Part shown: in pieces, positions 46,355-53,458 of the stretch
Layout of the letters: each line of letters starts with the position of its first letter
How positions within the stretch are numbered: the stretch's first letter is position 1
NCBI GenBank assembly: GCA_028713995.1
Contig: JAQTNF010000014.1
Span: forward strand, 1-53,458
DNA length: 53,458 nt
Direction: 5' to 3'
From: Deltaproteobacteria bacterium
GTDB taxonomy: Bacteria; Myxococcota_A; Polyangia; JAAYKL01
Notes under the pieces: model-generated
The model's database searches: none
What the model saw: only the letters and a program-made list of their open reading frames with translations
Told to the model about the DNA's origin: nothing
Translations under genes and position numbers: made by a program

Positions 46355-48034
46355 CTAGGGCGATTTCCCGGCAGCGGCGGCCAGCACGGCGCGGTAGCGC
46401 TCCTTCCACCCCAATCGATCGAGCGGCAGGCGCCCGAAATCGCACAGCGCCGGCTCGGCGCGGCAGTAGGCGCCGTCGGTGAGCTGATCCAGGATCCAGT
46501 GGGGCACGTCGAAGTGGTGCATGAGCGGCACCTTCACCACCTGCCCGGCGACGACGAGGAGCAGGAAGGTCTCGTGCTCGACCAGGTCGGGAAAGCGCTG
46601 CGGCAGGCCCGACCGCCCCGTGTAGCCGAGGCGCCTGTAATCGCGCTCGCCATCGGGCAGCGTGGGCAGGTGATCGCCGACCACCACCACGATCCCGGTC
46701 GGATCGAGCTTCAGGAGCTCGAGCAGATACCGGTGCAGCGCGGCGGTGCGGTAGCGCATCTGGTTGGCGATGCGCTGCAGCTCGGCCTGCGGCGGCTCGA
46801 TCGCGACCACGTCCGGGAAACGCCGCGGATCGGATTCGAAGGGCCAGTGGCCGTACAGGGTCAGCACGTAGTTGAGGAACGGCCGGCCCTCCCGAACCAG
46901 GGGACGGACGCGCGCGAGGTTCTGCGGGAAGAGGTCGCCGTCGAACAGGTTCGGGTCCCCGTTGTCGAGCCGGAGGGACGGCGTCCCCGGCGCGGAGAAA
47001 TGATCGCCGAAGATGCGCTCGGCGAAGCCGAGACCGGGGTAGGCGAGGCGCATGTTGGCGTACACCGGACCGCCGGGAAAGCTGAGCACGGTCCGGTACC
47101 CCGCCCGGCGCAGGTGGTTGGGCAGGCAGGGCGCCTGCGTCCCGTCGAACGCCAGGAACTCGATCCCGTACAGGCGCAGGGACGGGACGCCGCACAGGAG
47201 CTCGAACTCCGCCCGGGCGGTCTCCCCGCCGAAGCTGGGCGAGAGCGACGCGCTCACGCGGTCGCCGAGCCAGGCCGTGAAGCCCTCGTCGAGCGGCGGC
47301 CGGCTGAAGCGCACGCCGTTCATGAGCCGGACGTCGAGGAAGCTCTCCATCACGATCAGGTGGACGTTTCGAGGGCGGATCCGTCGGCGCAGCGCATCGT
47401 CGAAGGACATGCCGACCTTGGCCGGGCTCTTTGCCCGATCGAGCTCCTCGAGGAACGACAGCCGCCGGGCGTCGCGCATGAAGACGGTGTAGAGCCGTCC
47501 CCAGCGCTCGGCGGTCGGCTGGTCCGACCACTCCTCGTCCGGCGTGATCCGGTTCATCCATTCGTAGGTCCGGCCCGGAAGCGCGAAGACCATGAGGAAC
47601 CAGATCGAGGCGAGGAGCGCCACGGGCAGGTTGCTCGGGCGCCACCAGCGGGCTCGCCGGTCGATCGCGGCGAGCCAGAGCGCGGGCGGTGCGAGCAGGG
47701 CGAGGCACGCGAGCAGCATCGGGAGCGCCGACATGTGCCGCAAGAGGTCCGGCAGCTCCGCGAAGTCCTTGAAGCAGAGCACCGTGCCCAGGGACACGAA
47801 GACGGCGTCGTGGATCGCGTACAGCGACACGAGGGGCAGCGCGGCGACGAGGCCTCTCATGCGGTTGTGGCGCAACGGAAGCTGCAGGAAGGCGTAGAGC
47901 AGCAAGAGGAGGGGCAGCTCGGTCAGGAGCTGGGTCCACTCGAAGGTCAGGGTCCGAGGATCGGCCAACCGGCAGTAGGCCAGCCAGGCCAGCACGAAGA
48001 CGCCGTAGCGCAGCAGGAAGCTGCGCATCTTCAT
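46355..48034 (-). CDS. LtaS/MdoB-like phosphoglycerol-transferase (sulfatase fold)
   Basis: The protein has 559 residues. About five transmembrane helices in the first ~155 residues, then an extracytoplasmic alkaline-phosphatase/sulfatase-type domain: LIVMESF with metal ligand Glu230, SLSPSFGGETARAEFE with catalytic Thr272, NYVLTLYGHWPF, and VVVGDHLPTL with the Asp-His metal site. This is the signature of lipoteichoic acid synthase and of OpgB/MdoB phosphoglycerol transferases; in a Gram-negative it probably transfers phosphoglycerol from phosphatidylglycerol to a periplasmic glycan. The ATG overlaps the NFACT gene stop (ATGA), so the two are coupled. Convergent with dnaB. Confidence 0.88.
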   Translation of the reverse strand: MKMRSFLLRYGVFVLAWLAYCRLADPRTLTFEWTQLLTELPLLLLLYAFLQLPLRHNRMRGLVAALPLVSLYAIHDAVFVSLGTVLCFKDFAELPDLLRHMSALPMLLACLALLAPPALWLAAIDRRARWWRPSNLPVALLASIWFLMVFALPGRTYEWMNRITPDEEWSDQPTAERWGRLYTVFMRDARRLSFLEELDRAKSPAKVGMSFDDALRRRIRPRNVHLIVMESFLDVRLMNGVRFSRPPLDEGFTAWLGDRVSASLSPSFGGETARAEFELLCGVPSLRLYGIEFLAFDGTQAPCLPNHLRRAGYRTVLSFPGGPVYANMRLAYPGLGFAERIFGDHFSAPGTPSLRLDNGDPNLFDGDLFPQNLARVRPLVREGRPFLNYVLTLYGHWPFESDPRRFPDVVAIEPPQAELQRIANQMRYRTAALHRYLLELLKLDPTGIVVVVGDHLPTLPDGERDYRRLGYTGRSGLPQRFPDLVEHETFLLLVVAGQVVKVPLMHHFDVPHWILDQLTDGAYCRAEPALCDFGRLPLDRLGWKERYRAVLAAAAGKSP

Positions 48035-49467
48035 TCCGCTCTCCCGACGCCGGTGAGCAAGCGCGCCAGCCGCTCCTCGTCCACCTTCAGGTAGATTGTC
48101 TTTTCCTTGACGAGGCGCACCGCGCCCGGCGGTGCCCCGCGCGGCTTCTGCACGTAGCGCCGCCGGGTGTAGGTCACTTCCACGTCCTTCGCGCCGCGGG
48201 CGTCCGAGAAGTGTGCGGCCAGCAGCGCCGCGTCCACGAGCAGATCCGCGCTCGGAGTCTCGCCGCGCCCGAGAGGCACGACCACGTGGCTCCCGCGCAT
48301 GCCCCGCACGTGGAGCCACAGATCGTCCGGGCGCGCGAGGCGCACGGTGAGCGCGTCGTTGTCCGCGGCCGAGCGTCCCACCCATGCCGGCCGGCCGCGT
48401 TCCACCGCGAGCTCCCGGTACGGAAGACGCTCGCCCTGTCGACGTTTGTTCGCGTCCGGCCGTGCGGCCGTGCCCAGGAGGTGCGCGGGCGCCGTCCCAA
48501 GGACCGCGGCCGGGTCGTCGGCGTGCTCGAGCTCCTGCGCCAGGGCCGCGACGGCGGCCCGATCGGTACGCGCCGCAGTGAGGCGTTTTTCGATACCGGG
48601 GAGCGCCTTGCGCAGGCGGCGCGCCTTGTCGAAGAGGCGCTCCATGTTGGTCACGGGATCGAGCGACGGACACAGCGCGATTGTGGCGGGATGTCCCTCC
48701 CAATCGACCACCTCGAGGTTCGCCATGCCCTTCTTCGCGAGGCGCAGGTTTGCCTTGAGGAGCTGTCCCATGAGACCGAGCCGCTCGGCTTCGGACGCCC
48801 GCCGCAGATCCGCTTCGAGCGCGGCGACGAGCCGATCGAGGCGCTTGCCCGCCGCCGCGAGCTTCCGGGAGGCCGTGGCCACGACCCTGTCGCGCTCATG
48901 CCGGCTCTCGGCTTGCGCGTAGAACGCCTCGATGCGCTCCTCCAGATCGGCACCCGGCGCGAACCGCGACGGCCGCTCCTGCACCGGATGCGGCAAGGGC
49001 GCGACGTACGGACAACCCGGGTCGAGCGCACGGCGCTCGGAGCGGTTGGGATGGAACAAGCCCGCCACCACACCCGACGCGTCGAGCCAGAACAAATTGG
49101 CGTGACGCGAGGTCAGCTCCGCCACGAGCGTCCCGCGCCGCTCGCCCGAGGCCAGGTCCACGAGCACGGTGCGATCGCCCATGTGCTGCCGCACCGCCTC
49201 GACCCGCAGGCCCACGGCGCAGCCGCGCAGCAGCATGACGAAGGGGTGCGGCGAGGACGCGGCCTTGGGACGGGCCCGGATCCGGCCGATGCGCGTGAAA
49301 CCCGCCGCGAGCACGATCTCGAGGTGGTGCGTGGCGCCCGGCGTGCGCAGCTCGAGCGCCACCCGGTCGCGGGCCTCGGGCGAGATCGCGTTCTGGACCA
49401 CCGCGCCTTCGAGCGCGACCTGAAGGCGTTCCACGACCAGGGCGATTTCCGTGGCCGAAAGGCTCAT
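48031..49467 (-). CDS. rqcH: NFACT/RqcH family ribosome quality control protein
   Basis: The protein has 478 residues; SD AAAGGAGGGAC. NFACT-N domain at the start (LSATEIALVVERLQVALEGA...), a coiled-coil middle (~195-340), and NFACT-R at the end: DDLWLHVRGMRGSHVVVPL, ARGAKDVEVTYTRRRYVQKP and VRLVKEKTIYLKVDEERL. RqcH binds obstructed 50S subunits and recruits tRNA-Ala to add C-terminal alanine tails that mark stalled peptides. It is shorter than the B. subtilis protein (570). The stop overlaps the LtaS-like gene, an odd pairing. Confidence 0.9.
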   Translation of the reverse strand: MSLSATEIALVVERLQVALEGAVVQNAISPEARDRVALELRTPGATHHLEIVLAAGFTRIGRIRARPKAASSPHPFVMLLRGCAVGLRVEAVRQHMGDRTVLVDLASGERRGTLVAELTSRHANLFWLDASGVVAGLFHPNRSERRALDPGCPYVAPLPHPVQERPSRFAPGADLEERIEAFYAQAESRHERDRVVATASRKLAAAGKRLDRLVAALEADLRRASEAERLGLMGQLLKANLRLAKKGMANLEVVDWEGHPATIALCPSLDPVTNMERLFDKARRLRKALPGIEKRLTAARTDRAAVAALAQELEHADDPAAVLGTAPAHLLGTAARPDANKRRQGERLPYRELAVERGRPAWVGRSAADNDALTVRLARPDDLWLHVRGMRGSHVVVPLGRGETPSADLLVDAALLAAHFSDARGAKDVEVTYTRRRYVQKPRGAPPGAVRLVKEKTIYLKVDEERLARLLTGVGRAE

Positions 49468-49495
49468 GTCCCTCCTTTATGTGGAAGCCGTTCAA

Positions 49496-49524
49496 TTGAC
49501 CCGGCGCAATCCCGATGTTACACT
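49496..49524 (+). promoter_or_regulatory. Sigma70-type promoter before the small protein gene
   Basis: TTGACC (49496-49501), exactly 17 bases, TACACT (49519-49524). The start site would be near 49531, leaving a ~45-base leader with AGGGAGA before the ATG at 49577. One of the best promoter matches in the window. It lies between divergent genes. Confidence 0.55.
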
Positions 49525-49576
49525 ATTACTGGAAGAATGAAATTGGGCCTTGAACCGGGGCCCAGGGAGAATCGGA

Positions 49577-49756
49577 ATGCTGCCCGCGTACATCATAGAC
49601 GATATCCTGAAGCGGCAGCGGGAGCGGGATCAGGAGCGGTCGAGTGAGCTTCGCATCGACCAACCCGATCTCTGGGAGCATATCGAGGAACAGGCTCAGG
49701 AAGACCGTGAAATGCCTGCGGATCCAGGCGTAATAATTGTCGATTTCACGCTTTGA
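49577..49756 (+). CDS. Conserved small protein of unknown function
   Basis: The protein has 59 residues, starting at the ATG at 49577 after AGGGAGA; an earlier in-frame start lacks an SD. MLPAYIIDDILKRQRERDQE then a charged, Pro-containing middle and a hydrophobic end VIIVDFTL. Myxobacterial and deltaproteobacterial genomes have many short proteins with the same MLPAYIIxxIL start and IVDF end, a pattern known to me but without assigned function. It begins the plus-strand pair with the following lipoprotein, 33 bases away. Confidence 0.75.
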   Translation: MLPAYIIDDILKRQRERDQERSSELRIDQPDLWEHIEEQAQEDREMPADPGVIIVDFTL

Positions 49757-49789
49757 GACTTTTCCTCCGGTCGACCCGCCACTGAACGC

Positions 49790-50536
49790 ATGAACCAGCT
49801 TGTGCGCAGAGGGTTCCTTGTTGCCATGACCCTGCCTTTGCTCGTCGCGGGCTGTTCCCGCGGCTGCGGCGGCGAACACGGGGCAGGCATCGGCCCATCG
49901 GCCGCGGGACCGGGACCGTGGAAGCTGTTCGCGATCGGCTCGTCCCAGGCCCAATTCGTGGACGCTGCCAAGGCCCTGGCCGGCGGCAAGGCCGCACCCG
50001 TAGAGCCCGCAGTTTCGTGCGGGTCGCAGGCCAGGCTCGAGGTGCCGGATCCGGAGCGCGGGATCGTGGAGGAGCGACCGGCCGGGGGCCACGCTGTCTC
50101 GAACTGCGCGGTGCAGCAGGCGTCGTTCCCCAGCCAGCCTTCCTTGCGGCTCGTGCGCGGCGAGTTCGTGGACAGGGCTCTCGCCCGCGTGACGTTCCTG
50201 TTCGCGACCGAGGCCGAGGCGGGTCTGCGGGCCGAGCTCGAAAAGCGCCTGGGCGAGGGAGGAAAACGCGACCTGCGCGAGCCCGTGGGCGCGGGCGGCG
50301 GGGAACGCGAGGTCATGCTGTGGACGCGGGGTGATGAGCTTTGGATGCTGTCGCGAGGATCAAGCGGGCTCGCGGTGGTGGTACGTCAGGATCTGCGCCT
50401 CTCCCGCGCGCTGCCGGCTCCCCTGCCCCCGTCCGTACGCGGCAAGCCCGTGTCCCTCGACGACATCGGCATCGGCCGGCTCGACCTCAAGGCCCCCATA
50501 CCGAACGTGGATGGGATCCTGGTGCGCGACGAGTAG
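49790..50536 (+). CDS. Hypothetical lipoprotein
   Basis: The protein has 248 residues. Signal MNQLVRRGFLVAMTLPLLVAGC with lipobox VAGC; Cys- and Gly-rich start of the mature part (CSRGCGGEHG). The rest is alpha/beta with sections such as VDRALARVTFLFATEAEAGL and REVMLWTRGDELWMLSRG, and two cysteines that could bridge (VSCGSQ, SNCAVQ). No family recognised; likely an outer-membrane lipoprotein. It ends 72 bases before a convergent lipoprotein gene; that gap contains nothing I recognise. Confidence 0.78.
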   Translation: MNQLVRRGFLVAMTLPLLVAGCSRGCGGEHGAGIGPSAAGPGPWKLFAIGSSQAQFVDAAKALAGGKAAPVEPAVSCGSQARLEVPDPERGIVEERPAGGHAVSNCAVQQASFPSQPSLRLVRGEFVDRALARVTFLFATEAEAGLRAELEKRLGEGGKRDLREPVGAGGGEREVMLWTRGDELWMLSRGSSGLAVVVRQDLRLSRALPAPLPPSVRGKPVSLDDIGIGRLDLKAPIPNVDGILVRDE

Positions 50537-50608
50537 TGGGACAGATGTCTCGAGTGCGGCGCAATGAACCGGGGATGCGACGAGATCCTGGCATGGACAT
50601 GGGGGGAA

Positions 50609-51988
50609 TCACGATCCTTGCCGCACGCAGCGGGTGCCGGTGGCGCTGGGGTAGGGATTCTGGGACTTGGACGCCGTGTACAAGACCCCATATTCGAACC
50701 CGACCTCCCATGCGCGCACCGGGTCCGTGTCCGGATCTCCGGGCCAAACCTCCCAACCACCCACATGTGTCGTCGACGACCAGAACCAGACGCTTGCCGT
50801 CGCGTTGGGAAACGCAGCGAGATCAATGGCCGGGGTCAGACGACGGGTATCGACGATCGTCCAAGTCTCCTTGAGGTCCGGCAGGCGCCAGTCGCCGTAT
50901 CCGCCCCAGAGGAGGGACTCGCAGTAGGCGAGCGCTTCGGTCCACGCCAGGGCCTCCGGCGCGCCCGAGCAATCAGTTCCCTCCTGCCCCGCGGCGCACC
51001 CTTGCCAGATCAGGCCCGTCGCCTTGTCTGTCACGATCGTCTCGCCAGGCACTGGCTCGGTGCGCGTCAGGCGCTCTGTCGGCCGCGGCGTGGGCGTTCC
51101 GCGAACGCATAAGATTGGATTGGTATAACCCACATACGTTACACTCGGCTCGCCGCTGCCGAAGGAGACCGTTCGTGCGTTTTCGTAACTCCCGGTGCTG
51201 TCCTCACCGGCGTAGGAAGAAGTCCAGAACTCTCCCAATCCCGGACCATAGTGGAACATCGACGTGTCGAGCGCCGGCGCGTCGCGACCCATGTCCGCGA
51301 TCGTGAAGAGCTCGTAAGCATCGGGCACACGCCAGTCGTCCAGGCCGGCCCAGGTCAAGGCGTCGCAATACGCGAGGGCCTGGCTCCATTTGTAGCCGAC
51401 CGCCTTGCCGCTCTCACATTCGCTGCCGCTGAGATCCGCCGGGCAGGCCTGCCAGACGAGGCCCGTTACGTTGTCCGTCACGATTGGTTCACCGGAGGTC
51501 GGCTCCGTGCGGTCGAATCGTTCTGTGGATGTATGGGAGACGTCCCAACCGTATTGCGCGTCCTGGCCGCAGTAGGGCGTCTGCGCGCACGTCGCTGCGC
51601 CGACCGAGCCCGGACAGCTCATGGGCTCGACGTCGTTGCCGTAACACTGCCTCTGCCCCGTGTCCGCCAACGGGAAGTGGGGGGCGGGCGGGTTGCAGGC
51701 GAATGTGCCGCACCCGGGTGACTGGCAAGCGCCGTCGATACAGATGTCATAGGACCGATCCGGTTCCGTGACGAGGCTGCACAACGTGAAGTCCGGCTTT
51801 CCCGCGCACTGCGTGTCGGTGTTCGTTTCGGTATCGTCGTCAGTATCCGTATCGCTGTCCGCATCCGCATCGCCGTCACCCGGACCGCTGTCGATTTCGT
51901 TGTTCGAAACGTTCAACGAGCAGGCGCCGTTCGGAATCAAAACGATCAGCACCCCATATGCTAGCGCTCGGAGTGGAAATGCCTTCAT
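50609..51988 (-). CDS. Lipoprotein-like protein with two DUF1566 (Lcl_C) domains and Asp stalk
   Basis: The protein has 459 residues. The start chosen, the ATG at 51988 (MKAFPLRALAYGVLIVLIPNGAC), gives a signal with a slightly atypical lipobox (NGAC); the longer frame upstream runs through pseudogene debris. After the Cys: an Asp/Thr/Asn stalk (~37-68), a Cys-rich segment (~70-140: CIDGACQSPGCGTFAC), then two similar DUF1566 domains of ~145 residues each, with the motifs TGLVWQAC, EALAYCDALTWAGLDDWRVPDAYEL, FWTSS and ILCVRG. DUF1566 domains are lectin-like modules of surface proteins; the ligand is unknown. Third and fourth copies lie at 52308-52943 and in the giant gene. Confidence 0.85.
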   Translation of the reverse strand: MKAFPLRALAYGVLIVLIPNGACSLNVSNNEIDSGPGDGDADADSDTDTDDDTETNTDTQCAGKPDFTLCSLVTEPDRSYDICIDGACQSPGCGTFACNPPAPHFPLADTGQRQCYGNDVEPMSCPGSVGAATCAQTPYCGQDAQYGWDVSHTSTERFDRTEPTSGEPIVTDNVTGLVWQACPADLSGSECESGKAVGYKWSQALAYCDALTWAGLDDWRVPDAYELFTIADMGRDAPALDTSMFHYGPGLGEFWTSSYAGEDSTGSYENARTVSFGSGEPSVTYVGYTNPILCVRGTPTPRPTERLTRTEPVPGETIVTDKATGLIWQGCAAGQEGTDCSGAPEALAWTEALAYCESLLWGGYGDWRLPDLKETWTIVDTRRLTPAIDLAAFPNATASVWFWSSTTHVGGWEVWPGDPDTDPVRAWEVGFEYGVLYTASKSQNPYPSATGTRCVRQGS

Positions 51989-52005
51989 GGTCTGCCTCAG
52001 ACGAA

Positions 52006-52300
52006 TCACCGGAATTTCCTTGAAAAGAGCGTTCGCACGACGCGGAATCCGAGATTGTATCCTTTGCCATCTGCCTGGATGTGCTGCGCGGCACGGACGC
52101 CATTGGCAGGGAAACTGCTCATTCCACCCTGGGCCACATCGACGCATGCTGCAACCACACTGGTATTCCGTTTCTTCAACACAACCCCACTCGTCCTCCG
52201 CGGCGCAACCGTCTCCGATCATGCCCGTACAGCAGGAGAGATCATAACACGCTTCCAAACCGTCCTTGTTCGAGAGCGCATTCGCAGTCTTCTTTTTCCG
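52006..52300 (-). pseudogene. Remnant of a formylglycine-generating-enzyme (SUMF1)-like gene and Cys-rich fragment
   Basis: Between the two DUF1566 genes, one minus-strand frame ends with VDVAQGGMSSFPANGVRAA, ...GKGYNLGFRVVRTL and a stop at 52006; the GYNLGFRVVR ending is the hallmark of FGE/SUMF1-type domains. It has no beginning: about 50 codons upstream the frame is incoherent, and another frame gives a Cys-rich segment (ACYDLSCCTGMIGDGCAAED). So 51989-52307 holds remnants of a longer secreted protein broken by deletion and frameshift, with no intact gene. Confidence 0.45.
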
Positions 52301-52307
52301 TTCAATC

Positions 52308-52943
52308 TCATGATCCCGAACGGACACAACGAGCCACGTACGGATAGCTCCCTTCGACGCTGCCCACCGCCCCCGAGAAGTAAACGAGCCACGCGACGGA
52401 ATATGATGGGACGCAGGACGACGACCAGTATCCGTCACAGTCCCCCTCGATCTCGGTCGGCCAGTAGCACCCGTTGTCCGGCCCTCCGCCGGTACCACAG
52501 ACGTGACACTCATCGTAGTTATAGCAGGAGGAGGAGTCCAGGAGACAATCGTCGGTCACGCCGCAGACCCCGCCCGTCTCAATTGCAGCGCAACCGCGGA
52601 CGAGAGAGCGAAGCTCGCTGATCGTAGGCACGCGCCAGTCGTCTCGGCCACAAAGTGTGAGCCCGTTGCAGTGGCTGACTGCCGATTGCCAGTCCATCTC
52701 CTCTCCGGACGGCGTCACCTGCCAGGTGAGGTTGCTCGCGGAGTCGAACCACTCCTCGGCGCAATCGGCGTCGCCATCGGCGTCCGCGTCGGAATCACCG
52801 TCCGCATCTCCGTCCGCGTCGGCGTCGGCCGTTCCGGTCCCCGTATCCGAGCCGGTGTCGTCGTCCGATCCGGAGCCGCCGCACCCGAGAGTCGTCATGC
52901 CCAACATCAGCCCCAGCACCGTCAGCCAGTTCATCGTCTTCAT
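52308..52943 (-). CDS. Small lipoprotein with Asp stalk and one DUF1566 domain
   Basis: The protein has 211 residues. Start at 52943 (MKTMNWLTVLGLMLGMTTLGC, lipobox TLGC); the frame upstream is spurious. An Asp/Ala/Gly stalk (~30-65) leads to a DUF1566-type domain: SNLTWQVTP, AVSHCNGLTLCGRDDWRVPTISEL, GYWSSSCVPS and YVARCVRSG. A Cys-rich insertion (CGVTDDCLLDSSSCYNYDEC) resembles a disulphide knot. Paralogue of the 50609-51988 gene, probably from local duplication. Confidence 0.85.
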   Translation of the reverse strand: MKTMNWLTVLGLMLGMTTLGCGGSGSDDDTGSDTGTGTADADADGDADGDSDADADGDADCAEEWFDSASNLTWQVTPSGEEMDWQSAVSHCNGLTLCGRDDWRVPTISELRSLVRGCAAIETGGVCGVTDDCLLDSSSCYNYDECHVCGTGGGPDNGCYWPTEIEGDCDGYWSSSCVPSYSVAWLVYFSGAVGSVEGSYPYVARCVRSGS

Positions 52944-53074
52944 GATTCGCCTCCTGTTTCCCGTCGTCCTGAACCGCCCCGGTGAACAAGCGTAACAGAA
53001 CGTCGCGGCGTGAGGGGAAATCGGGGACCTTCGACGACGAGCGCGAGGTCTCGATCCGGGAGTCGGGCGGCGAG

Positions 53075-53458
53075 CTATCTGGCCTTGGCCACGTACTCCG
53101 AGACGAAGTAGCGCAGCGCGACCGGCAGGAGCGCGCCGTGGGCCGCCTCGCCCTCGCCCGTGTCCACCACGAACGCCCGGGCGAGCCCGTCGTGCGTGCC
53201 CGCGCAGTTGAACGCGTGCTTCCTGAGCTTGGCGCCCGGATGGGGCTTGGGGCAGCCGCCGTTGAGCTTGATGTCGCGCTGCGCGTAGGCCTTGGCGAAA
53301 TCGAACGCGGCCTGGTACTCGGGCCGCTGCCGGGGCTCGAACCCCGCGGTCTCCACGGAGTGCACGCTCACGACGTGGATTTTCCGCTTGTACAGCTCCT
53401 TGATCTCGGCGCCCCAGGCCTTGCCCAGGCACGTGTCGAAAAAGCCCACGGCCTTGGG
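53075..53458 (-). CDS. Hypothetical protein, 5' end beyond the window
   Basis: At least 127 residues; the frame is open to the right edge (…PKAVGFFDTCLGKAWG), and a GTG at 53449 is probably internal. It ends VALRYFVSEYVAKAR. Features: FDTCLGKAWGAEIKELY, KIHVVSVHSVETAGFEPR, FNCAGTHDGLARAFVVDTGEG. The short DTCLG-like segment faintly resembles the cysteine region of caspase-like folds, but this is too weak to name it. Upstream (52944-53074) there is no feature I can support. Confidence 0.7.
   Translation of the reverse strand, partial: PKAVGFFDTCLGKAWGAEIKELYKRKIHVVSVHSVETAGFEPRQRPEYQAAFDFAKAYAQRDIKLNGGCPKPHPGAKLRKHAFNCAGTHDGLARAFVVDTGEGEAAHGALLPVALRYFVSEYVAKAR

Noticed and set aside
51989-52513. 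N-terminal extension of the 50609-51988 gene to give a 634-residue protein
   Set aside because: It would run through pseudogene debris and the antisense of nothing coherent, and hide a normal signal peptide starting at 51988.
53075-53458. Caspase-like (C14) peptidase
   Set aside because: Only a short DTCLG segment is similar, no catalytic histidine block is convincingly placed, and the protein is incomplete.

Overview
This 53.5 kb window looks like a chromosomal segment of a Myxococcota-type (former deltaproteobacterial) bacterium. The clues are high G+C, many secreted lipoproteins carrying Asp/Ser/Thr-rich stalks, a protein with a MYXO-CTERM-like tail (18998-20362), a PDZ/S41 peptidase of myxobacterial architecture, and GAF/PAS two-component systems. 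High G+C produces very long spurious antisense frames, which were left out. No rRNA, tRNA, CRISPR array or insertion sequence was recognised.

Left end (1-9.8 kb, minus strand): one enormous open reading frame starts at 7618 and runs off the left edge, giving at least 2,539 residues. It has a signal peptide, a lipase-like domain, calcium-binding type-3 repeats, Kelch and LVIVD propellers and a Ser-Asp stalk. It is preceded by a beta-propeller lipoprotein, a debris zone of duplicated fragments and a small membrane protein. Next comes the spoVR-yhbH-prkA stress/sporulation operon (10.0-14.6 kb) with a promoter, then a lipoprotein under a Fur-like site, a broken type VI hcp gene, a PAS hybrid histidine kinase and another lipoprotein.

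Centre (18.8-33.2 kb): a MYXO-CTERM protein, rlmH and rsfS, a 948-residue repeat propeller lipoprotein, a DUF433/DUF5615 toxin-antitoxin pair, a secreted cyclophilin, truB, an S41 protease, and a GAF histidine kinase with a sigma54-type response regulator. From 33.2 to 36.4 kb lies a small, partly decayed accessory island: a DUF4143 ATPase, an AbiEi/AbiEii-like type IV toxin-antitoxin pair with a frameshifted toxin, and a truncated third gene ending in a strong inverted repeat.

Right half: behind a good sigma54-type promoter (36726-36742) is a five-gene redox operon. It encodes a Cys-rich small protein, a NuoE-like protein with extra zinc-ribbon motifs, a NuoF-NfnB/GltD fusion, a 2Fe-2S/4Fe-4S ferredoxin subunit, and an FMN-type glutamate-synthase-like protein that lacks the usual 3Fe-4S cysteines and carries a new N-terminal Cys motif. 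This is the best candidate for an unusual system: a soluble, probably flavin-bifurcating NAD(H)/NADP(H)/ferredoxin complex coupled to an unknown FMN reaction. It is followed by rpsF-rpsR-rplI-dnaB, a convergent LtaS-like sulfatase-fold transferase coupled to an NFACT/RqcH protein, and a group of lipoproteins with DUF1566-type domains plus the remnant of a formylglycine-generating-enzyme-like gene. The last gene is cut by the right edge.
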